Notes: generated by a model not told the origin, from the sequence alone. A stretch of 64,000 nt of DNA from a beta proteobacterium L13 (GCA_000335715.1 AMYZ01000010.1:62001-126000); one strand, 5' to 3'. Positions 17,762 through 27,141 are shown, numbered from the stretch's first letter. Numbers and translations: made by a program.

Positions 17762-18460
17762 TCACGGGCGGCATAGCGACGCGCAGGGGATGCCGTCGTT
17801 ATTGCCGTCCAGCTTTTTCACGCCGCATTGCTGCAGGTAAAACTGCGCCTCGGCGCAGCTGGCCATCTGGCTGCAGCGGTTTTTGCTGCCACACTGGAAA
17901 GCCGCGGCCGGCTTGGCCGGGCTGGCGGGGGTGCTGCGGCCAGGGTTGGCTGCAGGTGTGTCCAGCGGTGGCAGGCTGCTGGCGCGGCGGCTGCCACGGC
18001 GCCAGTCTTGCGGGCGCACCGGGCCGCTACCGGCCCACAGGCCGCGCCCGGCAGCGCGGGCGCTGTTTTCGGCAGCGATATAGTGCGTCTCTTTCAGGTA
18101 GTCACGGTAGGCCCAGGCCCAGCCGTCCTGCACCTGGGCCAGGTTGATGTCCACGCCGTCCAGCCACAGGCGGCCAACGATGCGGCCGTATTTGTCGGTT
18201 TCATGGCGCTCCAGCTGCACATTGCGGCCAAACACGCGCGCAGCCAGCGCGGCACGGGCCCGCTGGCCGTAGGGCTGGGCTTTTTCCGGCGCGTCGATCT
18301 GCCCCAGGCGCACGGTAAGCTCGCGCCAGTCTTGCAGGCACTTTACCGTATCGCCATCGCTGATCGCCGTGACCCGGCACGCCTGCCCCGCCCCCCAGCT
18401 GGCAGCGGCCAGGCACAGGCACAGGCACAGGCATAGCCACCCTGCTATGGTTTTCAGCAC
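17762..18460 (-). CDS. Secreted thermonuclease-like protein with Excalibur-type C-terminus
   Basis: A 232-residue exported protein. The SNase-fold domain has AISDGDTVKC at residues 31-41, IDAPEKAQPYG and DKYGRIVGRLWLDGVDIN, including the acid and arginine residues of nucleases. The C-terminal 45 residues hold six cysteines and DGNNDGIPC, an Excalibur-like calcium-binding segment. I chose GTG at 18460, since AGGAG lies 6 bases before it, over an ATG six codons upstream with no site. The signal peptide contains LCLCLCLCLA encoded by a tandem hexamer (about 18410-18433). It converges on the phosphonate cluster with 10 bases between stops. Confidence 0.83.
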   Translation of the reverse strand: MLKTIAGWLCLCLCLCLAAASWGAGQACRVTAISDGDTVKCLQDWRELTVRLGQIDAPEKAQPYGQRARAALAARVFGRNVQLERHETDKYGRIVGRLWLDGVDINLAQVQDGWAWAYRDYLKETHYIAAENSARAAGRGLWAGSGPVRPQDWRRGSRRASSLPPLDTPAANPGRSTPASPAKPAAAFQCGSKNRCSQMASCAEAQFYLQQCGVKKLDGNNDGIPCASLCRP

Positions 18461-18573
18461 ACGACGCTCCTGCAACATAAAAATGCACTGTAATGGCTGG
18501 CCCGGTGGCGGGCAAATTGACCCTGGCTATTCCGCTGCCATACAGTGACGCTTTCCCCCGCCCGAGCCCCGCC

Positions 18574-19992
18574 ATGAAGCCCGCCCACCTCGCCCTTACC
18601 GCCACTGCCGTCCTGCTGGCCACCTTTAGCGGTGCCAGCGCCTATACCGCCTGGCGCAGCCACCAGCAGCTGGACAAGCTGAACCAGGCCATGGTGCAGT
18701 ACCCGCTGCTGAAAGTGATCAGCCGCAGCAAGACCTACAGCCTGTGGCAAAGCGAAGAGACCGTGAGCTACCAGCTAGGCTGCGACAACGAAATCAACAG
18801 CGAGCTGTTTGGCGGCACGCGCCCGGGCATTACCGTGCGCAATACGGTGTCGCACAACCCGTTCTCGCCGGGCGTGCGCACCGACATCATCTGGCCGGCC
18901 AACTGGGCCGAGCCCATCAAGCAGCTGTTTGGCGATGCGCAGCCACTGAGCATCCAAACCCGCGCCGGCTGGCTGGGCCAGATGGAGACCCGCATCAGCA
19001 GCCCGGGGTTCCGCGTGGAGAAAAACGGCAATATGCTGCACTGGAAAGGCCTGGAGGCCACCTTCCAGTACGACCTGCCCCTGCAAAACCTGCAGCACGA
19101 GCTGGTACTGCGCGGCAGCGACGCCAGCGATGCCCAGGGCCGCTTCAAGCTGAGCACGCAAGACCTGCAGCACAAGGGCCAATACCAGCGCAGCAGCAGC
19201 GGCCTGTTGCTGGGCCAGGAAACCCTGCGCTTTGGCGGCGTACAGCTTGCTGCCAGCCAGGGCGATACGCCGCACAGTTTTAGCGCCGGCGTGCTGGAAA
19301 CCAGCATGCAAAGCAGCGAACAAGGCGGCATGGTGGCGCTCAGCGGCAAAGGCAGCTGGGTGGGCCTGCACTACAACAGCAAGCCGCTGGGCGACCTGTC
19401 CGGCCAGGCCAGCCTGAGCCGGCTGGATGCCAAGGCGCTGGCCGACTACAACAAGCAGGCGCTGACCCAGGGCGTGCTGCAATGCCATTTCGACAGCCAG
19501 CTGGCCAACCCGGCCCACCGCGCGCTGCTGGCGCGCATCCTGTCGCATAGCCCGGCGTTTGCGCAGGTGATTGCCCTGGCCAACCCGGAGGGCAACAGCA
19601 CGCTGAACATCAAAGCCAGCCTGAGCGCACCAAGCGAGGGCGAGCTGGCGGGCAATGATGCCGCGCTGGCCAAAAAGCTGGCGCTGCAGACCTTGATCAG
19701 TTGGCCGCAAATCCTGCCGGAACGCTGGATCAACGATTTTGCCCCCGAGGCACAGCGCGACGCGCTGGTACAAAGCTACCGCAGCATGGTGTCGCAGATG
19801 CTGGCCGCCGGCAGCCTGCAACAGGCCGGTGCCCTGCTGCAAACCCGTTTCGAGCTGGCAGACGGCAAACTGCTGCAAAACGGCAAGCCTTACCAGCCGC
19901 AACGCGGGCCCGCGCTGGCCGCCAGTGAACCGGCCGCAGAAGCGATAGACCCGGCCATACCGGTGGCGCCGGACGAGGCGCTCAGCCAGTAA
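18574..19992 (+). CDS. YdgA-like DUF945 family protein
   Basis: A 472-residue protein with an N-terminal membrane anchor or signal (HLALTATAVLLATFSGASAYTAWRS) and a long DUF945/YdgA-type periplasmic part. It contains NPFSPGVRTDIIWPANW, LQNLQHELVLRG, LKIKASL-like beta-rich segments and LLQTRFELADGKLLQNGKPYQP near the end, typical of the family. The function of YdgA proteins is not established; they are envelope proteins. I chose the ATG at 18574 at the start of the hydrophobic segment. It ends just before a GGTTGGCCGCA-type terminator. Confidence 0.78.
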   Translation: MKPAHLALTATAVLLATFSGASAYTAWRSHQQLDKLNQAMVQYPLLKVISRSKTYSLWQSEETVSYQLGCDNEINSELFGGTRPGITVRNTVSHNPFSPGVRTDIIWPANWAEPIKQLFGDAQPLSIQTRAGWLGQMETRISSPGFRVEKNGNMLHWKGLEATFQYDLPLQNLQHELVLRGSDASDAQGRFKLSTQDLQHKGQYQRSSSGLLLGQETLRFGGVQLAASQGDTPHSFSAGVLETSMQSSEQGGMVALSGKGSWVGLHYNSKPLGDLSGQASLSRLDAKALADYNKQALTQGVLQCHFDSQLANPAHRALLARILSHSPAFAQVIALANPEGNSTLNIKASLSAPSEGELAGNDAALAKKLALQTLISWPQILPERWINDFAPEAQRDALVQSYRSMVSQMLAAGSLQQAGALLQTRFELADGKLLQNGKPYQPQRGPALAASEPAAEAIDPAIPVAPDEALSQ

Positions 19993-20011
19993 ACCGCCCC
20001 CGCCCCGCCCA

Positions 20012-20048
20012 TGCGGCCAACCTTGCCCAGGTTGGCCGCAGCTGTTTT
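20012..20048. terminator. Bidirectional terminator made of two inverted GGTTGGCCGCA words
   Basis: A perfect 12-bp stem, TGCGGCCAACCT (20012-20023) with AGGTTGGCCGCA (20029-20040), and loop TGCCC. It is followed by GCTGTTTT on the plus strand. It lies between two convergent genes, so it can stop both transcripts. Each arm is a copy of the repeated chromosomal word, the arrangement seen for DNA uptake sequences in Neisseria. Confidence 0.8.
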
Positions 20049-20841
20049 ATGCCCTGCCAGCCAGCAGCTGGCGCCGGTAGCGCTCCGGCGTCATGCCGGT
20101 ATGGCGGGCAAACATGGCAATAAAAGCCGACGGCGTGGCGTAGCCCAGCTCGGCGGCGATATCGGCCACAGTACGGCCGGCCTTCAGCCAGGCCAGCGCC
20201 TGCAGCAGGCGCACGCGGTTGCGCCAGGCGGCAAAGCTCATGCCCAGCTGCTGCTGGAAACGCCGCGCCAGCGTGCGCTCGGTGCTGTGTACCTGTGCCG
20301 CCCACGCCGCCAGCGTGGTGTTGTTGCCTGGCTCGGCACGCAAGGCGTGCAAGAGCGGGCGCAGCAGGCGGTCGTGGCTATCGGGCAGGTAGTCGTCCAG
20401 GCTGCCGGCCTGCACCATGCGCTGCACCAGCAGCTGCGCTTGCAGGGTGTCCCACTCGTCGGCCATGGCGGTAACGCCGCGCTGGCAAAAGTCATCCAGC
20501 AGCGCACGCAGCAGCGGGGTTTGCGGTATCAGGCAGGGCTGGGGGGGCAGCTGTGCGGCCAACCCTGGCGCCACGTACACCGACACGTAATCCAGCGCCT
20601 GGCGGATGTGCGCCGCGTGCGGCAGGTCGGCCGGTATCCACACCAGGTACTCGGCCGGGGCCGCCAGGGTACGCTCCGGCAGCTGCAGTTCCAGAATGCC
20701 CAGGCTGATGCGGTTGATCTGGCCCCACGGGTGGATGTGCCACTCGAAATCGGTATTGGCCAGGTATTGCTCGTGGCGGAAGTGCAGTGGTGCTGGCGGC
20801 AGCAGACCCAGGTCGGTGCTGCTGTAGTGGTAAGCGGGCAT
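20047..20841 (-). CDS. AraC family transcriptional regulator
   Basis: A 264-residue regulator. The N-terminal half is a cupin-like sensor domain (HRHEQYLANTDFEWHIHPWGQINRI, LVWIPADLPH). The C-terminal AraC domain has STERTLARRFQQQLGMSFAAWRNRVRLLQAL and a second helix-turn-helix VADIAAELGYATPSAFIAMFARHTGMTPERYRR. It is transcribed divergently from an EamA exporter 95 bases away, which is a likely target. The intergenic region has TGTCTG (20866-20871) and CAGACA (20894-20899) arms, a possible but unproven operator. Confidence 0.88.
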   Translation of the reverse strand: MPAYHYSSTDLGLLPPAPLHFRHEQYLANTDFEWHIHPWGQINRISLGILELQLPERTLAAPAEYLVWIPADLPHAAHIRQALDYVSVYVAPGLAAQLPPQPCLIPQTPLLRALLDDFCQRGVTAMADEWDTLQAQLLVQRMVQAGSLDDYLPDSHDRLLRPLLHALRAEPGNNTTLAAWAAQVHSTERTLARRFQQQLGMSFAAWRNRVRLLQALAWLKAGRTVADIAAELGYATPSAFIAMFARHTGMTPERYRRQLLAGRA

Positions 20842-20936
20842 GTTGTCGGCAATGGCGTATCGGATTGTCTGCTTTGAAGTATATACCTTGCAACAGACAG
20901 GCTTACACTCGCGGCATGCTTGTTCTGGAGCCTGTC

Positions 20937-21824
20937 ATGGCACGATTTTTCCCCTTGCTGGCGGTGCTGATCTGGGCCGCCAATACCGTGGTATCCAAGG
21001 CTGCGGCCAACGTGCTGGACCCGGCCGCCATTTCTTTCTACCGCTGGCTAGTGGCGCTACTGGTACTCAGCCCCTTCATGTGGCGGCCGCTGCGCGCGCA
21101 ATGGCCGGCCATCCGCCCGCTGCTGCCGCGTTTTGCCACACTGGCGCTGCTGGGCATGGTGGCCTACCAGTGCCTGGCCTACTACGCTGCCCACCTGACC
21201 ACGGCCACCAATATGGGCGTGATCTGCGCGCTGATTCCGCTACTGGGCCTGCTGCTTAACGCGGTGGTGTTCCGGCAGCGCATCAGTGCTGCTGCCGCTA
21301 CCGGGGTGGCGGTGTCGCTGGCAGGCGTGCTGTATCTGCTGGGTGCAGGCAACCCGCTGGCGCTGCTGGCGGGCGGGGTAAACGCCGGCGATGCGCTGAT
21401 GCTGCTGGGTTCCACCAGCTATGCGCTGTACGGCATTCTGTTCAAACGCTGGGCACCGCCGTTTGGCCAATGGCTGAACCTGTACGTGCAGGTGGGGCTG
21501 GCAGTACTGATGCTGATACCGGTGGCAGCTAGCGCGCAAAGCATGGCCATCCCCCCGGCTGGCGTGCCGCTGGTGCTGTTTGCCGGTATTGCCTCGTCCA
21601 TTCTGGCGGCCTACTTCTGGATGCGTGGCATCCAGACGCTGGGCAGCGACCGCACCGCCATCTTCATGAACCTGCTGCCGCTGTTTACCGCGCTGATGGC
21701 CAGCGTGGCGCTGGGCGAAACCATCCATGGCTATCACTGGCTGGGTGGCGGCCTGATTCTGCTGGGTGTCAGCCTGAGCCAGGGGATGCTGCGCCTGCCG
21801 GCCTGGGGCAAACAAGCTGCCTGA
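20937..21824 (+). CDS. EamA family (DMT superfamily) transporter
   Basis: A 295-residue inner-membrane protein with about ten hydrophobic helices in two EamA repeats, starting MARFFPLLAVLIWAANTVVSKAAA. Such proteins export amino acids or other metabolites. The start at 20937 has GGAG 6 bases upstream; an ATG at 20916 is possible but lacks a site. It is divergent from the AraC gene, which may control it. The substrate cannot be read from sequence. Confidence 0.87.
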   Translation: MARFFPLLAVLIWAANTVVSKAAANVLDPAAISFYRWLVALLVLSPFMWRPLRAQWPAIRPLLPRFATLALLGMVAYQCLAYYAAHLTTATNMGVICALIPLLGLLLNAVVFRQRISAAAATGVAVSLAGVLYLLGAGNPLALLAGGVNAGDALMLLGSTSYALYGILFKRWAPPFGQWLNLYVQVGLAVLMLIPVAASAQSMAIPPAGVPLVLFAGIASSILAAYFWMRGIQTLGSDRTAIFMNLLPLFTALMASVALGETIHGYHWLGGGLILLGVSLSQGMLRLPAWGKQAA

Positions 21825-21918
21825 GCCACCATCGCGGCAACGGAAACACGCGTTTAAGCGCAGCATAAGCTTGGTGGCACAACATGCCCGCCATTTCACT
21901 GGATAGCGGGCCACCACC

Positions 21919-22638
21919 ATGCAGGGCAATGTACTGACACAAGCGCAGCACGCAGCGGCGCTGCAACCCACGTTTGTGGTGCTGCGCCGGGTTGCGATAC
22001 AGCTGGCAGGGCTAACACTGCTTGCACTGCTGTTTCTGGTACTGGAATACGACACCCCGCTGGATGGCAGCTTCACCCGCCTGTTCTATAGCGACGTCTT
22101 GCAAGCTTTTCCCCTGCAAAACAGCACCTGGCTGGACTGGCTGAACCACCGCCTGGCCAAATACGCGGTGGCGGCCAGTGTACTGTGGCTGCTGTACAGC
22201 AGCCTGCGGCGCCGTGACAGCCGCCGCGCTTTTACCGCCGGCATGATGATGCTGGCGACCGCTGCGGTATCCAGCCTGAAAGCCCGCAGCGCCCACTCCT
22301 GCCCGTGGGACATGGCCGCCTACGGTGGCAGCGCAGAACACTTTCCCACCCTGGCGGCCACCCCACTCAATGCCGGCCCCGGCCATTGCTTTCCGGGCGG
22401 GCATGCCTCTGCCGGCTTTGCCCTGATGGCCTTGTACTTTTACTGGCAGCCCAGCCACCCGGGCCGGGCGCGCATGGCGCTGTGGGGCGGCGTGCTGGCC
22501 GGTATGCTGATGGGGCTGGGCCAGGTGGCGCGCGGAGCCCACTTCCTTAGCCACAACCTGTGGAGCGGCTGGGTAGTCTGGCTAGTGTGCGTGCTGGGCT
22601 TTGCCGTGTTCGACTACCGCGCTGCGCACCGCCACTAA
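21919..22638 (+). CDS. PAP2 family membrane phosphatase
   Basis: A 239-residue membrane protein with about five to six helices and the PAP2 phosphatase motifs: KARSAHSCPWD (C1-like, around residue 120), PGGHASAGF (C2, around 155) and RGAHFLSHNLWSG (C3, around 195). It probably dephosphorylates a lipid phosphate such as undecaprenyl pyrophosphate, phosphatidate or a lipid A phosphate. The C1 motif lacks the usual final proline, having CPWD instead, which is seen in LpxE/LpxF-like members. The precise substrate is open. Confidence 0.84.
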   Translation: MQGNVLTQAQHAAALQPTFVVLRRVAIQLAGLTLLALLFLVLEYDTPLDGSFTRLFYSDVLQAFPLQNSTWLDWLNHRLAKYAVAASVLWLLYSSLRRRDSRRAFTAGMMMLATAAVSSLKARSAHSCPWDMAAYGGSAEHFPTLAATPLNAGPGHCFPGGHASAGFALMALYFYWQPSHPGRARMALWGGVLAGMLMGLGQVARGAHFLSHNLWSGWVVWLVCVLGFAVFDYRAAHRH

Positions 22639-22660
22639 AACACCGGTACGCTCAAGCCCA

Positions 22661-22691
22661 TGCCGGCCTGCCCTTGCAGGCCGGCATTTTT
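22661..22691 (+). terminator. Terminator after the PAP2 gene
   Basis: A perfect 11-bp stem TGCCGGCCTGC (22661-22671) with 22676-22686, CCTT loop, then TTTTT. It is a strong factor-independent terminator. Confidence 0.92.
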
Positions 22692-22829
22692 CATGCACGC
22701 CGCACAGGCCGCAAACAGAGTAAAAGCCAGCAATGCAAAACATCCAGTGGGCATAAGGGGGCGTTAAGGCTGGCTTGCTTTAATGCACCTGTACCTGCAC
22801 TACAGCAGGGGTCTACACGGAGCGTCACC

Positions 22830-23099
22830 ATGAAAAAACTGTTTGCTGTTGCCCTGATTGCCGCCTTTGCCTCCAACGCTGCCCTGGCCGGGGCCGAGTG
22901 CAAAGCCCAGCCAAAAGACAAATGGCAGAAAGAAGCCGACTTCAAGAAAAAGCTGACCGCCGAAGGCTACCAGATCAAGAAGTTCAAGGTATCCGGCAAC
23001 TGCTACGAGATCTACGGCAAAAACAAGGACGGCAAGAAAGTAGAAATCTACTTTGACCCGGTAAGCGGTACGCCGGTTAAAACCGATATCGAAGACTAA
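22830..23099 (+). CDS. PepSY domain-containing small periplasmic protein
   Basis: An 89-residue protein. A signal peptide (MKKLFAVALIAAFASNAALA) is followed by a single PepSY-like domain with DFKKKLTAEGYQIKKFKVSGNCYEIYGKNKDGKKVEIYFDPVSGTPV. PepSY proteins inhibit proteases or act as small periplasmic modulators, often linked to cytochrome b561 and two-component genes, as here. A GGAG lies 7 bases before the ATG. Two cysteines (C24 and C52 of the precursor) could form a disulfide. Confidence 0.85.
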   Translation: MKKLFAVALIAAFASNAALAGAECKAQPKDKWQKEADFKKKLTAEGYQIKKFKVSGNCYEIYGKNKDGKKVEIYFDPVSGTPVKTDIED

Positions 23100-23157
23100 A
23101 CGGTATTGCCCCGCCTGCCGGCCTACCCGGCAGGCGCTTTTGCTTACGGAGATCACC

Positions 23158-23700
23158 ATGGAAAACCTCAGCGCCACCCCGCGCCGCCAATATGTGTGGG
23201 ACCCGCTGGTGCGCCTGTTCCACTGGAGCCTGGTAGCCTGCGTGCTGGCCAACTTCCTGCTGCTGGAAGAAGGCGACCCGCCGCACCGCTGGGCGGGCTA
23301 TATCGCCAGCACCCTGGTGCTGATACGCATCCTGTGGGGCTTTATCGGTAGCCATCACGCGCGCTTTGCCAGCTTCTTCCCTACCCCTGCACGCCTGCGT
23401 CACCACCTGCAACAGCTGCGTGCCGGCACGCTGCCACACAGCGACGGCCACAACCCGCTGGGCGCGCTGATGATGCTGGCGCTGATGGCACTGGTATTGT
23501 CGCTGGGCGCCACCGGCTACCTGATGGGCACCGACGCCTACTGGGGCGAAGACTGGCTGGAAGCGCTGCACGAAGGCCTGGCCAATACCCTGATGCTGGC
23601 TGTGGGCCTGCACGCCGCCGCCGCCATCCTGATAGGCAAGCTGGAAAAGGTGAACCTGGTGCGCGCCATGATCACCGGCTACAAGACCTGGCGGGGCTGA
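23158..23700 (+). CDS. Cytochrome b561-type membrane protein
   Basis: A 180-residue inner-membrane protein with four helices and heme-ligand histidines: VRLFHWSLVACVLANFLL (His in the first helix), HRWAGYIASTLVLIRILWG, and later LHEGLANTLMLAVGLHAAAAIL. It resembles the Ni/Fe-hydrogenase or b561 cytochrome family that often stands beside PepSY genes. It may pass electrons from quinol to a periplasmic partner. I chose ATG 23158 with GGAG upstream over an in-frame TTG at 23140. It follows the PepSY gene and precedes the two-component pair. Confidence 0.86.
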   Translation: MENLSATPRRQYVWDPLVRLFHWSLVACVLANFLLLEEGDPPHRWAGYIASTLVLIRILWGFIGSHHARFASFFPTPARLRHHLQQLRAGTLPHSDGHNPLGALMMLALMALVLSLGATGYLMGTDAYWGEDWLEALHEGLANTLMLAVGLHAAAAILIGKLEKVNLVRAMITGYKTWRG

Positions 23701-23736
23701 ACACAGTACACTGGCCCTATAAAACACGGAGGTAGC

Positions 23737-24399
23737 ATGCGCATCCTCATTATCGAAGACGACCTGCTGATCGGTGACGGGCTACAAACCGGCCTCACCG
23801 CCCTGGGCTTCAGCTGCGACTGGCTACGCGATGGCAAGCTGGCGCTGCGCGGCCCCGACGCCGCACCCTACGACGCCGCGGTGCTGGACCTGGGCCTGCC
23901 CGGTGTAGACGGCCTGGACGTACTGGCCGCCTGGCGCCGCAGCGGCCACGCCCTGCCGGTGCTGATACTGACCGCACGCGACGCGGTAGACGACCGCATC
24001 CGCGGCCTGGACAGTGGCGGCGACGACTACCTGGTCAAACCCTTTGCCCTGGGCGAAGTGGCTGCCCGCCTGCGCGCCCTGCTGCGCCGCCGCAGTGGCC
24101 AGGCCAGCCCGCTGCTGCAGCACGGCCGCATCAGCCTGGACCCGGCCGCCCGCCGCGTATTGCTGGACGGGCAGCCGGTAGAGTTGGCCGCACGCGAGCT
24201 CACCCTGCTGGAGCTGCTGCTGAATAACAAGGGCCGCGTACTCAGCCGTGCCCAGATCGAAGAAAAGCTGTACGACTGGGCGCACGAAGTAGAAAGCAAT
24301 GCGGTAGAAGTGCACATCCACCACCTGCGCAAAAAGCTGGGCAGCGAGCTGATCAAAACCCGTCGCGGCCTGGGCTATACGCTGGGCGACGCAGCATGA
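23737..24399 (+). CDS. OmpR-family response regulator (QseB/PmrA-like)
   Basis: A 220-residue two-domain regulator. The receiver domain has acidic residues IIEDD at 6-9, phosphoacceptor Asp51 in VLDLGLPG and Lys in DDYLVKPF. The C-terminal winged helix reads [23 protein letters not shown] and [13 protein letters not shown]. It overlaps the kinase gene by four bases (ATGA), so the two are co-translated. The likely regulon includes the PepSY-cytochrome genes directly upstream, by analogy with similar clusters. Confidence 0.9.
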   Translation: MRILIIEDDLLIGDGLQTGLTALGFSCDWLRDGKLALRGPDAAPYDAAVLDLGLPGVDGLDVLAAWRRSGHALPVLILTARDAVDDRIRGLDSGGDDYLVKPFALGEVAARLRALLRRRSGQASPLLQHGRISLDPAARRVLLDGQPVELAARELTLLELLLNNKGRVLSRAQIEEKLYDWAHEVESNAVEVHIHHLRKKLGSELIKTRRGLGYTLGDAA

Positions 24400-25700
24400 G
24401 CCACAGCCTGCGCGGCACGGTTGGCCGCAGCCTGCTGAAAACCATTACCCCGCTGTGGCTGCTGGCCTGCATTGTCGTCGGCCTGCTGGCGCATCACGAG
24501 GTGTCCGAGCTGTACGACGAGCAGCAGCAGCTGTTTGCCCGCCAGCTCTACCACACCCTGCCGCAGCTGCGCGCCGGGCAAAACAATGGCCAGCTGCACG
24601 AAGAAGACAGCGCCGACCATCAGGCGGTGGCCATGTGGGATAGCCGGGCGCGCGCGCTGGTGGCCGACAGCGACGGCATGACACTATCGCCGCGCCCCGG
24701 TTTTACCGGCTTTGTCACCAGCCTGCACCACGACGAAATCTGGCGCGTGTACTACTACAGCGGCGCGCTGGGCACGGTAGCCGTGGCACAAGAAGAAGGC
24801 GAACGCTGGGAGCTGATGCGCGGCCTGCTGCTGGCGCAGCTGCTATGGCTGATCGTACTGCCGGTCGCCATGCTGGCTATCTGGTGGGCGCTGGGCCGCG
24901 GGCTGCGGCCGCTGGATAGCATACGCCAGCTGCTACAGCAGCGCCGCACCGACGACGACACCCCGCTACCTGCCGATGTGCCCAGCGAAATCCGGCCGCT
25001 GATCGACGCCATGAACCAGCTGATTGCCCGCGTGGCCAACACGCTGCAACACGAGCGCCGTTTTACCGCCGACGCCGCGCACGAGCTGCGCAGCCCGCTG
25101 GCCGGCCTGCGCGTGCAAGCCGAGCTGGTGCAGCTGCTGGACGACCCGGCGGCACGTCAGGCCGCCATTGGCAAGGTACTGGCCAGCGTGGACCGCGCCA
25201 GCCACCTGGTAGACGAGCTGCTGGCGCTATCGCGGCTGGAACAGCAGCAAACCCTGCCGTTTGCACCGTTATCGTGGCCGGCCATTGCCGAGCAGGCCAT
25301 GGCCGAGGTAGCCGCCGCAGCCACGCTGCGCGATACCCGCCTCACCCTGCAGCTGGATGGCCACGGCCCGCTGGCGGACGGCGACGCCAGCTTGCTGCAG
25401 CTCTTGCTGCGCAACCTGCTGGACAACGCCGTGCGTTACAGCCCGCCGGGCAGCCAGGTGGCCTTGCAGATCGGCCCGCAGCAGATACAGGTGCGGGACA
25501 ACGGCCCCGGCATTGCCGCCGAACACCTGGCGCGCATAGGCGAGCGCTTTTACCGCCCGGCCGGGCAAGACGCCAGCGGCAGTGGCCTGGGCTTGTCCAT
25601 TGTTGGCCGCATCGCCAGCCTGCACGGCCTGCAGCTGGCGTGGCACAACCGGCCCGAAGGCGGGCTATGCGTGACACTGCAGCCACGCGTACAACACTAG
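24396..25700 (+). CDS. Sensor histidine kinase (QseC-like)
   Basis: A 434-residue inner-membrane kinase. A first membrane helix lies at residues 17-33, a periplasmic sensor to about 140 and a second helix at about 145-165. The H-box [19 protein letters not shown] has the phosphorylated His229. N-box [26 protein letters not shown] and [12 protein letters not shown] complete the ATP domain. It pairs with the preceding response regulator. The signal is unknown; the QseC-like label rests on the overall arrangement only. Confidence 0.9.
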   Translation: MSHSLRGTVGRSLLKTITPLWLLACIVVGLLAHHEVSELYDEQQQLFARQLYHTLPQLRAGQNNGQLHEEDSADHQAVAMWDSRARALVADSDGMTLSPRPGFTGFVTSLHHDEIWRVYYYSGALGTVAVAQEEGERWELMRGLLLAQLLWLIVLPVAMLAIWWALGRGLRPLDSIRQLLQQRRTDDDTPLPADVPSEIRPLIDAMNQLIARVANTLQHERRFTADAAHELRSPLAGLRVQAELVQLLDDPAARQAAIGKVLASVDRASHLVDELLALSRLEQQQTLPFAPLSWPAIAEQAMAEVAAAATLRDTRLTLQLDGHGPLADGDASLLQLLLRNLLDNAVRYSPPGSQVALQIGPQQIQVRDNGPGIAAEHLARIGERFYRPAGQDASGSGLGLSIVGRIASLHGLQLAWHNRPEGGLCVTLQPRVQH

Positions 25701-25733
25701 CGCCAAACCAGGGGCTGACCTAGCCGCAAACAG

Positions 25734-25764
25734 ACAAGCCCCTGTCGGTGAGACAGGGGCTTGT
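25734..25764 (+). terminator. Terminator after the sensor kinase gene
   Basis: A perfect 13-bp stem (25734-25746 with 25752-25764) and 5-base loop GGTGA. It lies between convergent genes and probably serves both. The inner stem GCCCCTGTC/GACAGGGGC is the same as in the tRNA-Thr terminator. Confidence 0.8.
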
Positions 25765-25791
25765 TGCATCCAGGCCGATGCGCGCAGCCCC

Positions 25792-26148
25792 TCAGCCGCC
25801 GCTGCGCTTCGCGCCATACCCCAGTGCGGCCAACCTGGTCAGCACCGTGTCCACGTGGTCGCCCTGGATTTCGATATCGCCATCCTTTACCGTGCCACCG
25901 CTACCGCAAGCGGTACGCAGCTGCTTGCCCAGCGCGGCCAACGCATCGGCCGCCAGCGGCACGCCGCGCACCAGTGTTACCGTCTTGCCGCCGCGCCCTT
26001 TGCGCTGGCAGCTCACCCGCACCACGCCGTCACCAGCCGGCACCGCCTGTGTGCCGCAGCGGCAGGCGGCTTGTGGCTGGCGGCAGCCGGGGCACATCTG
26101 GCCGTGCTCGGTGCTGTACACCAGCCCGCCTTCTTTACCGTAGCGCAT
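25792..26148 (-). CDS. yciH: YciH, SUI1/eIF1 homologue
   Basis: A 118-residue protein. The C-terminal SUI1 domain contains RGGKTVTLVRGVPL and QLRTACGSGGTVKDGDIEIQGDHVD, which mirrors eIF1. The N-terminus has CPGCRQPQAACRC, cysteines typical of the longer YciH form. YciH acts in translation, affecting initiation fidelity with IF3-like behaviour under stress. It is a single gene on the minus strand, converging with the two-component operon. Confidence 0.93.
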   Translation of the reverse strand: MRYGKEGGLVYSTEHGQMCPGCRQPQAACRCGTQAVPAGDGVVRVSCQRKGRGGKTVTLVRGVPLAADALAALGKQLRTACGSGGTVKDGDIEIQGDHVDTVLTRLAALGYGAKRSGG

Positions 26149-26175
26149 GTCTGCCCCCCTATTGAAAGGCCCGCA

Positions 26176-27141
26176 TCACACCACGGGCGGCGCGGCGTGT
26201 AAAGCGCTGCCGTTCACAAAACCGGCTATGCGCTGGTAGGCCGCTGCGCAGGCGTCCGGTACCAGCGCTTCCAGCAGCATATAGGCGTGAATCTGGTCGG
26301 CCGCGCAGTGGTAATCCACCGCCACCCCGGCCGCAGCCAGCTGGCGGGCGTAGGCCAGGCCTTCGTCGTGCAGCGGGTCGTAGCCGCCAGTCAGTATCTG
26401 CGTGGGCGCGTGCCGGGCGCCGGGCTGGCCATACAGCGGCGAGGCCGCGTGGCGGTCGCCCCCTTCGCGGAAATAATGGCCGAAGTACCAGGCTATGCGC
26501 TCGGCCTCCAGCAGATAGCCCTGCCCCAGCGCCTGGATGGATGGCTGCGACAGCGTGTAATCCAGGCTGGGGTACACCAGTACCAGGCGGCTGATGGCCA
26601 GGCTGGCGTCGGCCTGCGCCCACTGCGCCACGGTGGCGGCCAGCGCGGCACCACCGGAATCGCCCGCCAGCACGGGCAGGCCGTCGGCGATATTGGCGCC
26701 GCGCGCCAGCAAGGTTGGCCGCAAGCCGTGCAGCACAGTGCACACATCCTGCAAGGCGGCCGGGTACGGGCATTCTGGCGCCAGCCGGTATTCCACCGAC
26801 ACCACCACGTGCCGCGTGGCCTGCGCCAGCCTGCGGCATACCGGGTCGTAGCTGCTGACGCTGCCGGCCATATGGCCGCCGCCGTGGCAGTACACCAGCA
26901 CCGGCAGCGCCTCGTCCGGCGCCGGGTGATAGATGCGCACCGGCACCGGATAACTGCCGGGAACCATGGCCTCCTGCACCCAGGGCAAGGCCGGGCCTGC
27001 CGGCACCATGGCGGCGATCAGCCCGGCCAGTGCCTCGCGCGCGCTGATGGGGGTGGTTTGCTGGCCTGCGGCCAACCTTTGCGCCTGGATGGCGTTGACC
27101 TGGGCCAGCCAGGCGGCCAGCGCGGGGTGAAGCGGTGTCAT
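26176..27141 (-). CDS. Alpha/beta hydrolase (hormone-sensitive lipase family)
   Basis: A 321-residue cytosolic esterase. The oxyanion HGGG is at residues 86-89, the nucleophile Ser162 in GDSGG, and a late GGYDPLHDEG with a downstream His (QIHAYM) complete the triad. VVVSVEYRLAPECPYPAALQD is typical of the HSL group. GAGG lies 7 bases before the ATG at 27141, which overlaps the stop of the LysR gene (ATGA), so the regulator and enzyme form an operon. The ester substrate is unknown. Confidence 0.87.
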   Translation of the reverse strand: MTPLHPALAAWLAQVNAIQAQRLAAGQQTTPISAREALAGLIAAMVPAGPALPWVQEAMVPGSYPVPVRIYHPAPDEALPVLVYCHGGGHMAGSVSSYDPVCRRLAQATRHVVVSVEYRLAPECPYPAALQDVCTVLHGLRPTLLARGANIADGLPVLAGDSGGAALAATVAQWAQADASLAISRLVLVYPSLDYTLSQPSIQALGQGYLLEAERIAWYFGHYFREGGDRHAASPLYGQPGARHAPTQILTGGYDPLHDEGLAYARQLAAAGVAVDYHCAADQIHAYMLLEALVPDACAAAYQRIAGFVNGSALHAAPPVV

